Positions 40,210-48,295 of a stretch of DNA of 64,000 nt are shown here, piece after piece. Within the stretch, counting starts at the first letter, position 1, and every line of letters starts with the position of its first letter. Position numbers and translations under genes: made by a program. The stretch lies in NCBI GenBank assembly GCA_003612335.1, contig RAYO01000015.1, positions 30,556-94,555 on the forward strand, written 5' to 3'. The notes beneath the pieces were generated by a model, which saw nothing but the letters and a program-made list of their open reading frames with translations, was not told the origin of the DNA and did no database searches. The stretch comes from a bacterium 1xD42-67 (lineage in GTDB: Bacteria; Bacillota; Clostridia; Oscillospirales; Oscillospiraceae).

Positions 40210-40923
40210 TCACATCAGCTCCTGTCTCAGCCGGTCCAGGGCCCGGCGCTCCAGGCGGGAGACCTGCACCTGGGACACCCCCACCACCCGGGCGGTATCG
40301 GTCTGGGTCAGGCCCCGGTAGTAGCGCAGGAGGAGGACCTGCTGCTCCCGCTCCGGCAGGGCAGAGATCGCAGTGCGCAGGGCCAGCCGCTCCACCATCC
40401 CCTCCTCCTCGTTCCCGACGGTGAGCATCCCCTCCAGAGTGAGGCCGTCCTCCCCTGTCTCCGCCTGGAGGGACACCACCGGCTCGATGGCCGTCTCGGC
40501 GGCGGCGATGTCCTCGGGGGACAGTCCGGTGTCCTCCGCCAGCTCAGACAGGGTGGGCTCCCGGCCCAGGGAGGCGGACAGCCGGGCCCGCGCCGCCCGG
40601 ATCCCTGTCCCCCGCTCCTTCAGTCCGCGGCTCACCTTCACCGGGCCGTCGTCTCGGAGGAAGCGGCGGATCTCCCCCGCGATCTTGGGGACGGCGTAAG
40701 TGGAGAACTGGGTGCCGAACTCCGGGTCGAAGCCCTGGACCGCCTTGAGGAAGCCCAGACACCCCAGCTGATAGAGGTCGTCCGGCTCCACGCCCCGGCC
40801 ATAATACCGGCGCACCACGCTCCAGATCAGGCCGTTGTTCTCCAGCAGGACCTGTTCACAGGCGGCGCTGTCCCCCTCCCGGGCGGCCTCCAGCAGGGCG
40901 GAGCCGGACAGCGGGCCGCTCAC
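40210..40923 (-). CDS. sigF: RNA polymerase sporulation sigma factor SigF
   Basis: A 237-residue sigma-70 family protein. Region 2 has NNGLIWSVVRRYYGRGVEPDDLYQLG and FDPEFGTQFSTYAVPKIAGEIRRFLRDD; region 4 has LPEREQQVLLLRYYRGLTQTDTARVVGVSQVQVSRLE. These long segments are identified by their ends. It directs early forespore transcription. It starts inside the spoIIAB stop (four-base overlap), the conserved spoIIA order. SigG is the close alternative, but the spoIIAA-spoIIAB context settles it. Confidence 0.95.
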   Translation of the reverse strand: MSGPLSGSALLEAAREGDSAACEQVLLENNGLIWSVVRRYYGRGVEPDDLYQLGCLGFLKAVQGFDPEFGTQFSTYAVPKIAGEIRRFLRDDGPVKVSRGLKERGTGIRAARARLSASLGREPTLSELAEDTGLSPEDIAAAETAIEPVVSLQAETGEDGLTLEGMLTVGNEEEGMVERLALRTAISALPEREQQVLLLRYYRGLTQTDTARVVGVSQVQVSRLERRALDRLRQELM

Positions 40924-41357
40924 CGCCCAGCCCGGCGGGCGATCTTCCGGGCCATGGTGACAGTGGTCCCCTTCCCGGGGACAGAGCGCACCTTCAGGGT
41001 GTCCATGAAGCTCTCCATGATGGTGAAGCCCATACCGGAGCGCTCCTCGCTGCCGGTGGTGAACAGGGGGGCCCGGGCCTGATCCACATCGGCGATTCCC
41101 ACCCCCCAGTCCTTCACCGCGATCTCCAGGACACGGCCCTCACGGATCCGCAGCTTGACCAGGATCTTGCCAAGCTCGTCCGGGTAGGCATGGACGATGG
41201 CGTTGGTCACCGCCTCGCTCACCGCCGTCTTGATGTCGTTGACCTCCTCCAGGGTGGGATCCAGCTGGGCGGCGAAGCAGGCCGCCGCCGTCCGGGCGAA
41301 GCTCTCGTTGGCCGACCGGCTGGGGAACTCCAGGGTCACTTGGTTGTCGATCTTCAT
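40920..41357 (-). CDS. spoIIAB: Anti-sigma F factor SpoIIAB
   Basis: A 145-residue GHKL-type serine kinase. The N-box is TAVSEAVTNAIVHAYPD, the G1 box is VKDWGVGIADV, and GMGFTIMESFMD forms the G2 region. It holds SigF inactive in the predivisional cell and phosphorylates SpoIIAA. It is coupled to sigF by overlap, but separated from spoIIAA by 283 non-coding bases. That is unusual, since the spoIIA genes normally abut. Confidence 0.95.
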   Translation of the reverse strand: MKIDNQVTLEFPSRSANESFARTAAACFAAQLDPTLEEVNDIKTAVSEAVTNAIVHAYPDELGKILVKLRIREGRVLEIAVKDWGVGIADVDQARAPLFTTGSEERSGMGFTIMESFMDTLKVRSVPGKGTTVTMARKIARRAGR

Positions 41358-41380
41358 ATGTATCGGTCCTTTCTTTGGCC

Positions 41381-41571
41381 GTTTATAGTATAGTCAGCAC
41401 ACTTGAAGATCGGTAAGACCGATCTTCGACCAGCGGCAGAGCCGCTGGCGGGCAAAGCCTGTGCGCTGACTATGAAGTCTGGCGCAGGCCTCTTTGCGGC
41501 CAGTGCAGCGAATCGTCGCCGCACTGGTCGAAAAGAAGTTTTCCTTCTTTTCGACCACGCCAACTATAAGC
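41381..41571. repeat. Hairpin array / MITE-like insertion between spoIIAA and spoIIAB
   Basis: The element is bounded by near-inverted ends GTTTATAGT and ACTATAAGC. It contains successive stems: AGATCGG/CCGATCT, CCAGCGGC/GCCGCTGG, CCAGTGC/GCACTGG and GAAAAGAAG/CTTCTTTTC. A longer pair, ATAGTCAGCACA / TGTGCGCTGACTAT, encloses part of it. There is no ORF. It could be a miniature transposable element, or a structured RNA inside the spoIIA transcript. Confidence 0.65.
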
Positions 41572-41591
41572 CCGCAGAACGTTCGTCCCTC

Positions 41592-41632
41592 CGGAGGATG
41601 GGCCCCCTGTGGGGGTGAGGGCCCGTCCTCCG
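41592..41632 (-). other. Strong hairpin after spoIIAA
   Basis: CGGAGGATGGGCCC (41592-41605) pairs with GGGCCCGTCCTCCG (41619-41632) with one wobble, immediately downstream of the spoIIAA stop on the minus strand. There is no T-tract, so it may act as a partial block or mRNA stabiliser between spoIIAA and spoIIAB. Confidence 0.6.
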
Positions 41633-41640
41633 GGAGGGAG

Positions 41641-41946
41641 CTATTCGAACCGGATGATGCGCTCCAGCCCTGCGGCGCGGAAGACCCGCATCGCCTGGAC
41701 GGGAGCGTTCACCACCCGCATGGCCCCCTGGACCTGGCCCATCCGGCGGTGGGTCCGGAGGAGCACCGCGATCCCAGAGCTGTCGGTGAAGGTCAGTCCG
41801 CCCAGATCCAGGGTCAATTCCCGGGGACGGGCAGCGTCGATCCTCCGGTCCAGCTCCTCCATCACCGACCTGGCCCCGTGGTGGTCCAGCTCCCCAGCCA
41901 CTGCCGCTGTCAGACGGCGCTCCTCTTCCCTACAGGTCACCGGCAT
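41641..41946 (-). CDS. spoIIAA: Anti-anti-sigma F factor SpoIIAA (STAS domain)
   Basis: A STAS protein of about 101 residues. AVAGELDHHGARSVMEELD and LTLDLGGLTFTDSSGIAVLL contain the phosphorylatable serine in DSSG. Dephosphorylated SpoIIAA displaces SigF from SpoIIAB in the forespore. The start chosen is the ATG at 41946, preceded by AAGGGAG; a longer N-terminus is open in frame but lacks family similarity. It is the first gene of the spoIIA operon. Confidence 0.92.
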   Translation of the reverse strand: MPVTCREEERRLTAAVAGELDHHGARSVMEELDRRIDAARPRELTLDLGGLTFTDSSGIAVLLRTHRRMGQVQGAMRVVNAPVQAMRVFRAAGLERIIRFE

Positions 41947-42058
41947 CCCGACCCGCTCCCTTCCGCGGACGCCCAGAGCGTCCAATTTTTTCCATCTCAT
42001 TATAGGACGAGCCCCCCGTCGAATCACAGAGTTTCCCGCCGCAGATCCAAGACTTCTA

Positions 42059-42086
42059 TTTACAGCCGTCCGATCTGGTGTATAAT
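42059..42086 (+). promoter_or_regulatory. Sigma-A promoter of the MATE gene
   Basis: TTTACA (42059-42064), a 16-base spacer and TATAAT (42081-42086), about 50 bases before the start codon, divergent from spoIIAA. Confidence 0.75.
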
Positions 42087-42139
42087 AGAGTCGACACATC
42101 CGGAAAGCGGCTCCTGCCCTTTCCACAGGAGGCGATCCC

Positions 42140-43492
42140 ATGTCCCGCCAGCTCCACCTCACCTCCGGGGCCATCACCCCCCAGCTCCTGCGGCTGGCCC
42201 TGCCTCTGCTGGGGGCGAACGTCCTCCAGCAGCTGTATAACATCATCAACTCCCTGGTGGTCACCCACTACCTGGGAGAGGACGCCTTCGCCGCCCTGGG
42301 GGTGGCGGAGAGCGTGATGAATCTGTATATCTACGTCATCACCGGGGCCTGCATGGGGGCCTCTGTCCTCATCGCCCAGTTCTTCGGCGAGGGGGATCTG
42401 GCCAAGCTGCGCCAGCAGCTCTACATCTCCGCTGTCCTCATCGGAGGCTGCACCCTGGCCGCCGTCCTGGCCGGACAGCTCTTCCTGCCCCAGCTCCTGG
42501 CTCTGATCCACACCCCTGCCGCCCTGATGGACAACGCCTCAGCCTATCTGCGGGTCATCCTGTGGGGGATGGTGTTCACCTTCACTTACAACTACCTGGC
42601 CGCCACCCTCCGTGCGGTGGGCGACACCAAGGCGGCCCTGTATTTCCTCCTCCTTTCCCTGGGGTACAACCTGGCTGCGGCCTGGTTCCTGGTGGCCAAG
42701 CTGGAACTGGAGATCCTGGGCACCGCCCTGGCCACTGCCTCCGCTCAACTCCTCTCCTCCCTGCTGTGCCTGTGGTATCTCCGGAAAAAACGGCCCTTCC
42801 TCACCGTCCGCCGGGCGGATATGTCCATGGACCGCCGCCTCCTGGGCCGCACCGGGAGCTTCGCCGCTGTGGCCGCCCTCCAGCAGTCCAGCCTCTATCT
42901 GGGCAAACTGATGATCCAGAGCGCCATCAATGGGATCAGCCTGGCAGGGACCGCGCCCATCTCCGCCTTCACCGCCGCCACCCGGGCGGAGAACTTCATC
43001 CAGGCCTTCGGGATCAGCGGCTGCGAGGCCACCGCCATCTTCATCGCCCAGAACAAGGGAGCTGGGAAGGAGGACCGGGTACTGGCCGGGTTCGCCCGGT
43101 CGGCGGTGATGCTGACCGGGATGGGGATCCTCTTCTCGCTCCTGCTCTGGCTTGTCCCCCGGCCTATGGTCCTCCCATTCCTGCGCCAGGGCCCGGACGC
43201 CCTCCCCCACGCGGTGTCCTACCTGAGGACCATCAGCTGGGCCTACTTTTTGTCCTTCATCGGACACCTCTTCGTGGGCTGGTTCCGGGGCGGCGGGCGG
43301 ATGGACATCACCTTTTTGGGCACCACGGTCCAGGTGGCCATCCGGGTGGCCGGCTCCTATCTGCTGGTGAGCGCCATGGGCTTGGACGCAGTGGCCCTGG
43401 CCACCGGCCTGGGCTGGCTTGTCCTGGTCCTCTTCCAGATCTCGGTCTTCCTTCTGGAACGGAGAGGGATCTGGCCCCGACAGATCTCCTGA
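42140..43492 (+). CDS. MATE family efflux transporter
   Basis: A 450-residue protein with twelve predicted membrane segments in two halves. The N-terminal ITPQLLRLALPLLGANVLQQLYN and the internal repeat near QQSSLYLGKLMIQSAING match MatE. It exports cationic drugs or metabolites using Na+ or H+; substrate unknown. ACAGGAGGCG precedes ATG 42140. It is monocistronic, ending at a shared terminator facing cheB. Confidence 0.93.
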   Translation: MSRQLHLTSGAITPQLLRLALPLLGANVLQQLYNIINSLVVTHYLGEDAFAALGVAESVMNLYIYVITGACMGASVLIAQFFGEGDLAKLRQQLYISAVLIGGCTLAAVLAGQLFLPQLLALIHTPAALMDNASAYLRVILWGMVFTFTYNYLAATLRAVGDTKAALYFLLLSLGYNLAAAWFLVAKLELEILGTALATASAQLLSSLLCLWYLRKKRPFLTVRRADMSMDRRLLGRTGSFAAVAALQQSSLYLGKLMIQSAINGISLAGTAPISAFTAATRAENFIQAFGISGCEATAIFIAQNKGAGKEDRVLAGFARSAVMLTGMGILFSLLLWLVPRPMVLPFLRQGPDALPHAVSYLRTISWAYFLSFIGHLFVGWFRGGGRMDITFLGTTVQVAIRVAGSYLLVSAMGLDAVALATGLGWLVLVLFQISVFLLERRGIWPRQIS

Positions 43493-43512
43493 TCCCTTCC
43501 CACAGCAAACAG

Positions 43513-43543
43513 ACAGGGCCCGCCCCAATGGGGCGAGCCCTGT
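43513..43543. terminator. Bidirectional terminator between MATE gene and cheB
   Basis: ACAGGGCCCGCCCC (43513-43526) pairs with GGGGCGAGCCCTGT (43530-43543), then TCGTATCTTTT. Confidence 0.8.
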
Positions 43544-43552
43544 TCGTATCTT

Positions 43553-44641
43553 TTACCACTTTTGCAGCTGCCTGAGCAGGATCCCGGCGATGTCCTCGCA
43601 GGAGCCCTGGATCTGGACCGCCCCGATGTTATAGGCCACCATGGGCATCCCGTAGACCACACTGGACGCCTTATCCTGGCCGATGGTGTAGGCCCCGGAC
43701 TGGCGCATCTTGAGCAGGCCGTCGGCGCCGTCCCGGCCCATGCCGGTCATGATGATGCCTGCCATCTTACATTTGACCTGCTCTGCCATCGAGAAGAACA
43801 GCGCATCCACCGAGGGGCGGTGTCCGCTGACCTTATCCCCGGGCAGGCAGGAGACGGTATACCGGCTGCCTGACCGGACCACCCGCATCTGGAAGTCGGC
43901 GGGCGCCAGCAGGGCCAGGCCCCGGCGGATCTCGTCGCCGCTCTTGGCCTCCCGCACCTCCATGTGGCACAGGCGGTCCAGCCGCTCGGCGTACATCTGG
44001 GTGAAGCCGATGGGCATATGCTGGACGATGAGCATCCCGGGGATGTCGGCGGGCAGGCGCTTCATCACTTCCAGGGTGGCCTCCGTCCCGCCGGTGGAGG
44101 CCCCCAGCCCGATGATCACATTATCCAGCGAAGGGCGGTTCCCCAGAAGGGGCGGGGCAGACAGGAGGGGCTGGCTCCCAGTAGCGGGCATACGGGGGGA
44201 CGTGCCGGGCTTGGGAGCCAGGAGGGGCGTCCCGGGTCTGGGACGCACCTGGGCCCCGGCGGCAGAGATCACCTTCAGCGTGAGGGAGGCGATGAAAGCG
44301 TCATTCTGGCCCGGCTCCGGCTTGCGGACGAAGTCCACGGCACCGGCGGACAGGGCGTCGAACACCCGCAGGTCCAGAGAGGACACCAGGATCACAGGCA
44401 GCGGGGACTGGGGCAGGAGCTGCTTGAGGAACTCGATCCCGCTCATGCCCGGCATCTCCACGTCCAAGGTCATCACGTCGGGCTTGAGCTGGCCCACCTT
44501 CGCCATGGCGTCCCGGGCGTTGAAGCCGGTGCCCACCACCTCGATCCGGGGGCTCTTCGCCAGCCCCTGGGTGATCATGGTGCGGGCCAGGATGGAGTCG
44601 TCCACCACCATGACGCGGATCTTCTTGTTAACTGGCCACAT
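43553..44641 (-). CDS. cheB: CheB, chemotaxis glutamate methylesterase
   Basis: A 362-residue protein. The receiver domain (1-125) has VVDDSILART and the phosphoacceptor Asp in VMTLDVEMPGMSG. A linker of about 60 residues leads to the methylesterase domain (about 170-360): GLGASTGGTEA (active-site Ser), VQHMPIGFT (His) and MTGMGRDGADGL (Asp). It removes methyl groups from chemoreceptors, and some deamidate them. It is the last gene of the cheAWRB unit. GAAGGAGAG precedes ATG 44641. Confidence 0.96.
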   Translation of the reverse strand: MWPVNKKIRVMVVDDSILARTMITQGLAKSPRIEVVGTGFNARDAMAKVGQLKPDVMTLDVEMPGMSGIEFLKQLLPQSPLPVILVSSLDLRVFDALSAGAVDFVRKPEPGQNDAFIASLTLKVISAAGAQVRPRPGTPLLAPKPGTSPRMPATGSQPLLSAPPLLGNRPSLDNVIIGLGASTGGTEATLEVMKRLPADIPGMLIVQHMPIGFTQMYAERLDRLCHMEVREAKSGDEIRRGLALLAPADFQMRVVRSGSRYTVSCLPGDKVSGHRPSVDALFFSMAEQVKCKMAGIIMTGMGRDGADGLLKMRQSGAYTIGQDKASSVVYGMPMVAYNIGAVQIQGSCEDIAGILLRQLQKW

Positions 44642-44707
44642 AGCGTTCTCTCCTTCGGCGGATAGTCAAGCCGTATCCCGGTCCGGAGAGCGGACCGGGA
44701 CAGAGGG

Positions 44708-45514
44708 CTATTTTTTTTGGAAGGTGGACGGCGCCACTGTGACATAGGGGGCGTCCTTGCTCAGGTTCTCTGAATGGCTGATCATCAGATATCCCCCGGG
44801 GACGGTGGCGTCATAGAACCGGCGCACTAAGGCGTCCTTGGTTGGCTGGTCGAAATAGATCATCACGTTGCGGCAGAAGATCACGTCGAACTTCAGCTTG
44901 AACTTGATCGGATCCATCAGGTTGAAGGTCTGGAAGATCACATTGTTCCGGATCTCGGGGGAGACGGCGTAACGGCTGCCCTCCACCTTTTTGAAATACT
45001 TCCGCCGCCACGCCTCCGGCACGGTGTTGGGCACCTCGTAGATCCCCTTCTTGGCAGTGGCCAGCGCCTTTTGAGAGATATCGGTGGCCAGGATCCGGGT
45101 GTCCCACTGGCCGGCCTGCATCCCCAGATAGTCCTTGATATACATGGACAGGTTATAGGGCTCCTCTCCGCTGGAACAGCCGGCGCTCCAGATGGCCAGG
45201 ACCTTGTTGCGCTGATGCTTGCGCACCAGCTCCGGCAGGATCACCTTGGTGAAGAAATCGAAGTGCTCCGTCTCCCGCATGAAGAAGGTGTAGTTGGTGG
45301 TCAGGCGGTTGAGGACCTGCTCGATCTTCTGGGGATCCCGCTCCTTCAGCAGCTGGGTGACGAACTGGGAAAAGTCATTGCAGCCCTGCTCCGCCAGCAG
45401 GGAAGACAGACGGCTGGTGACCAGCTGCCGCTTCGCCTCCAGGGTGATTCCGTACTGGCTCTTGATGAAATTCGTCAGTTTGCGGAAATCCTCATCAGAG
45501 ATGGTCTGGATCAT
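44708..45514 (-). CDS. cheR: CheR, chemoreceptor methyltransferase
   Basis: A 268-residue protein. The N-terminal alpha-helical CheR_N part (IKSQYGITLEAKRQLV) is followed by the SAM-binding domain with AIWSAGCSSGEEPYNL, a LATDISQKALATAKKG strand and DVIFCRNVMIYFD. It methylates glutamates on methyl-accepting chemotaxis proteins. ATG 45514 follows GGAGGAGAA. It is translated between cheW and cheB. Confidence 0.96.
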   Translation of the reverse strand: MIQTISDEDFRKLTNFIKSQYGITLEAKRQLVTSRLSSLLAEQGCNDFSQFVTQLLKERDPQKIEQVLNRLTTNYTFFMRETEHFDFFTKVILPELVRKHQRNKVLAIWSAGCSSGEEPYNLSMYIKDYLGMQAGQWDTRILATDISQKALATAKKGIYEVPNTVPEAWRRKYFKKVEGSRYAVSPEIRNNVIFQTFNLMDPIKFKLKFDVIFCRNVMIYFDQPTKDALVRRFYDATVPGGYLMISHSENLSKDAPYVTVAPSTFQKK

Positions 45515-45542
45515 CTCGCGTTCTCCTCCTTCGGAAAAGGGC

Positions 45543-46019
45543 TCAGTCGTGGAGGAGCTGGTCACAGTCCAGCTCCAGCATGGTGTCTCCGTCGGGCAGG
45601 GTACACATGCCGGACACCATGGCCTGGCCGTTCTTGGTGGGGACGGGGAGGATGGACCGCTGGGGGACGTCCACCATCTTCTCCACCATATCCACCAGGA
45701 TCCCCACCATATTGCCGTCCACATCCACAACGATGCCGCAGAAGTTCTCCTGGGGCATCTTGCCCAGGCGCAAACGGATATCCACCATGGGGATGATCTG
45801 GCCCCGGAGGTTGATCACCCCCCGGACATAGCCGGGCACCTGGGGAAGGTAGGTGATGGCGTAGTCCGTGATGATGTCCTTCACCAGGTCGGCCTTGATC
45901 CCATACATCAGGCCGTCGGAGGAGAAGATCAGGTATTTATCGGTCTGCAGCTCAGCGGGCTGGTCGGTGTAATCGTCCTCCTGCTCTCTGGCGAACAGTA
46001 CTTCTTCAGTTTGCTGCAT
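45543..46019 (-). CDS. cheW: CheW coupling protein
   Basis: A 158-residue single CheW domain: YLIFSSDGLMYGIKADLV, then VPGYVRGVINLRGQIIPMVDIRLRLG (recognised by its ends VPGYVRG and DIRLRLG). It bridges chemoreceptors and CheA. An extra N-terminal 25 acidic residues precede the domain. It lies between cheA and cheR, close enough for one transcript. Confidence 0.95.
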   Translation of the reverse strand: MQQTEEVLFAREQEDDYTDQPAELQTDKYLIFSSDGLMYGIKADLVKDIITDYAITYLPQVPGYVRGVINLRGQIIPMVDIRLRLGKMPQENFCGIVVDVDGNMVGILVDMVEKMVDVPQRSILPVPTKNGQAMVSGMCTLPDGDTMLELDCDQLLHD

Positions 46020-46050
46020 AGTTCAGTTCTCCCTTCTTCGATAGCCAGGC

Positions 46051-48129
46051 TCAATAGGCGCTATGGGCGGCGGTGTAGACGTTGACCACGTCCAGGATGA
46101 TGCTGATGCTGCCGTCGCCAAGGATGCTGCAGCCGTTGATGCCGTAATTCTTCACGCCGAAGCTGTTGATATAGTTGGGCAGGGGCTTCACCACGATCTG
46201 CTGCTCGCCCAGCAGCTCATCCACGAACAGACAGTAGGAGCGCTCGCCGGCCTCCACCCACATGAGGATGCCTTCTTCGATATCATCACAGCCCTGATCC
46301 ATACAGAACAGCTCCTTGGCCCGGATGATGGGATAGAAGTTGTCCCGGATCTTGACCATCTCTCCTTGGGCCGGGTCGTGGATGACCTCTTCAGCGGTGA
46401 CCTTCAGGGAGGACTGGATGCTGTTGATGGGGATGGTGAAGACCGATTCGCCCACCGAGACCTCCATCCCGTCCATGATGGCCATGGTCAGGGGGATCTT
46501 CAAGGTGGTGGTCATGCCCTTGCCCCACTCGCTGGAGATCGAAACGGTGCCGCCCACGTCGGCCACGTTCTTCTTCACCACATCCATGCCCACCCCTCTG
46601 CCGGAGTATTCCGTCACCTCAGTGTTGGTGGAGAAGCCGGGCATCATCAGGAAGTTGAGGATCTCCTTCTGGCTGTACTCATGGTCGGGGATGGCCAGGC
46701 CCTGGCGGATGGCCTTGTTCAGCACCGCCTGGGTATCCACCCCCTGGCCGTCGTCCTTGATCTCGATGATGACCTCGCTGCCGGTGTGCCGGGCGGACAG
46801 GGTCACCTCTCCCACCGGGTCTTTGCCGGCGGCGATCCGGTCGGCCTCGCGCTCCTCCAGGCCGTGGTCCATGGAGTTGCGGACGATGTGCATGATGGGG
46901 TCGCCGATGGCGTCCACGATGGTCTTGTCGACCTCGGTGTCCTCGCCGATGAGGGTGAGCTTGGCCCGCTTGCCCAGCTTCTTGCTCATGTCGCGGACGA
47001 TGCGGTTCATCTTCTGGAAGGTGCCGGACACGGGCACCATGCGCAGGGACATGGACACGTCCTGCAGGTCGTCGGTGAGCTTGCGCAGGTCCCGGGCGGA
47101 CTTGGTGAAGTTGTCCAGCCGCAGCCCCTTCAGGTCGGGGGAGGAGGTGACCATGGATTCAGTGATGACGATCTCGCTGACCACCGCCAGCAGCTGGTCC
47201 AGCTTGGCCAGGTTGACGCTGATCAGGCTCTCCTTAGCGTGCTGCTGCTGGGCCGGGGCCGCCTTGGGGGCCGCGTCGGCCTTGGGGGCCTGGACGGGGG
47301 AGGCGTCGGCCTTGGGCGCGGGGGCCGCGTCGGCCTTGGGCGCCTCCGGCGCGGGGGCTTCCTTGGCGGGCTTGGGCGCGTCCACCGGCTGATACTCCCG
47401 GACAGAGCCGGCGTTCTTCACCGCCGGGATGACGGAATCCCGGTCTTCGGCAGTGCGGAACCAGATCAGGAAGCCCTGGTCGGCGATGACGTCGGAGGTG
47501 GAGGGATCGGTCTCCACATTGTCCGGGAAGCAGACGAAGTCGCCGCAGTAGTCCTTCACCCCGGTGATCAGCATGAAGGCACGCAGATTCTCCATGCCGC
47601 TGCCCTCGTCGAAGAAGACATGGACACCGAAGGGATAGTTCTCGTCCACGGTGCTCACACCGGCGGCGGGAGCCTCCTCCTGGGGCTGGGGAGCGGCCTC
47701 GGCCGGGGCGGCGGTCCCGGCCGCCGTACCTTGAATTTTATCGATGAGACTATTAATTTTATCCACGATGTGGTCGATAGACTGAGAGAGCGGCTGATCG
47801 TTCTCTACCTTTTCGATCTCGCCGCGGAAGAAGTCCACAGCCTGGAACAGCATGTCGAACAGCTCCGGCTTGGTCTGTTCCGGGACCACATCCATCCCCT
47901 TCTCCCGGACGATGAAGAACAGGTCTTCGATCCGGTGGCCCACCGTCATCAGGGAGTTGAACTCCATCATAGCGGAGGAGCCCTTTATCGTGTGCATGAT
48001 CCGAAATATCTCATTGACACTGTCCTCAGAGAACGTATCCGCCTGTTCCGCTGCCAGCAGGATCCCATCCAGCTGCTCCAGCAGGGTATTGGTCTCATAC
48101 AGGTACATGTCCAGGATGCTGTCGCCCAT
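46051..48129 (-). CDS. cheA: CheA chemotaxis histidine kinase
   Basis: A protein of about 692 residues. The P1 HPt domain has the phospho-accepting His in IMHTIKGSSAMMEF. A P2-like segment (about 165-245) is followed by an Ala/Pro/Lys linker. The P3 dimerisation helix begins SVNLAKLDQLLAVVSEIV. The P4 kinase has HIVRNSMDHGLE (N-box), DDGQGVDTQ (G1) and SGRGVGMDVVK (G2). The P5 CheW-like domain ends the protein. ATG 48129 has AAAGGTGG 8 bases upstream and is preferred to GTG 48141. It is first in the cheA-cheW-cheR-cheB operon, behind a sigma-D-type promoter. Confidence 0.96.
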   Translation of the reverse strand: MGDSILDMYLYETNTLLEQLDGILLAAEQADTFSEDSVNEIFRIMHTIKGSSAMMEFNSLMTVGHRIEDLFFIVREKGMDVVPEQTKPELFDMLFQAVDFFRGEIEKVENDQPLSQSIDHIVDKINSLIDKIQGTAAGTAAPAEAAPQPQEEAPAAGVSTVDENYPFGVHVFFDEGSGMENLRAFMLITGVKDYCGDFVCFPDNVETDPSTSDVIADQGFLIWFRTAEDRDSVIPAVKNAGSVREYQPVDAPKPAKEAPAPEAPKADAAPAPKADASPVQAPKADAAPKAAPAQQQHAKESLISVNLAKLDQLLAVVSEIVITESMVTSSPDLKGLRLDNFTKSARDLRKLTDDLQDVSMSLRMVPVSGTFQKMNRIVRDMSKKLGKRAKLTLIGEDTEVDKTIVDAIGDPIMHIVRNSMDHGLEEREADRIAAGKDPVGEVTLSARHTGSEVIIEIKDDGQGVDTQAVLNKAIRQGLAIPDHEYSQKEILNFLMMPGFSTNTEVTEYSGRGVGMDVVKKNVADVGGTVSISSEWGKGMTTTLKIPLTMAIMDGMEVSVGESVFTIPINSIQSSLKVTAEEVIHDPAQGEMVKIRDNFYPIIRAKELFCMDQGCDDIEEGILMWVEAGERSYCLFVDELLGEQQIVVKPLPNYINSFGVKNYGINGCSILGDGSISIILDVVNVYTAAHSAY

Positions 48130-48220
48130 TGAAAACGCCACCTTTTCTCATTTAGTCATGGGGGGCGGGGCCGCGGCCCGACAGGCATGACACGTCCGCC
48201 CATATCTAATCATACTCGAT

Positions 48221-48247
48221 ATATCGGCAGTGTCAATGAGTAAATTA
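48221..48247 (-). promoter_or_regulatory. Sigma-D (sigma-28)-type promoter of the che operon
   Basis: On the minus strand TAAT (48247-48244), a 15-base spacer and a perfect GCCGATAT (48228-48221), matching the Bacillus sigma-D pattern TAAA-N15-GCCGATAT. A sigma-A-like TTGACA (48236-48231), 16 bases, TATGAT (48214-48209) overlaps it, so dual control is possible. The rest of the 166-base divergent gap holds an A9 tract near 48258-48266. Confidence 0.65.
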
Positions 48248-48295
48248 AGTTTCTCAGAAAAAAAAACGAACTTTCATTGAAATGGAGTGTCACCA

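Noticed and set aside
41403..41618. A small ORF inside the spoIIAA-spoIIAB gap
   Set aside because: It is formed by the inverted repeats, has no ribosome-binding site and runs against the operon.
46063..48132. A 689-residue plus-strand frame opposite cheA
   Set aside because: It is an antisense shadow with His/Asp/Val-rich low-complexity composition; CheA has every domain motif on the minus strand.
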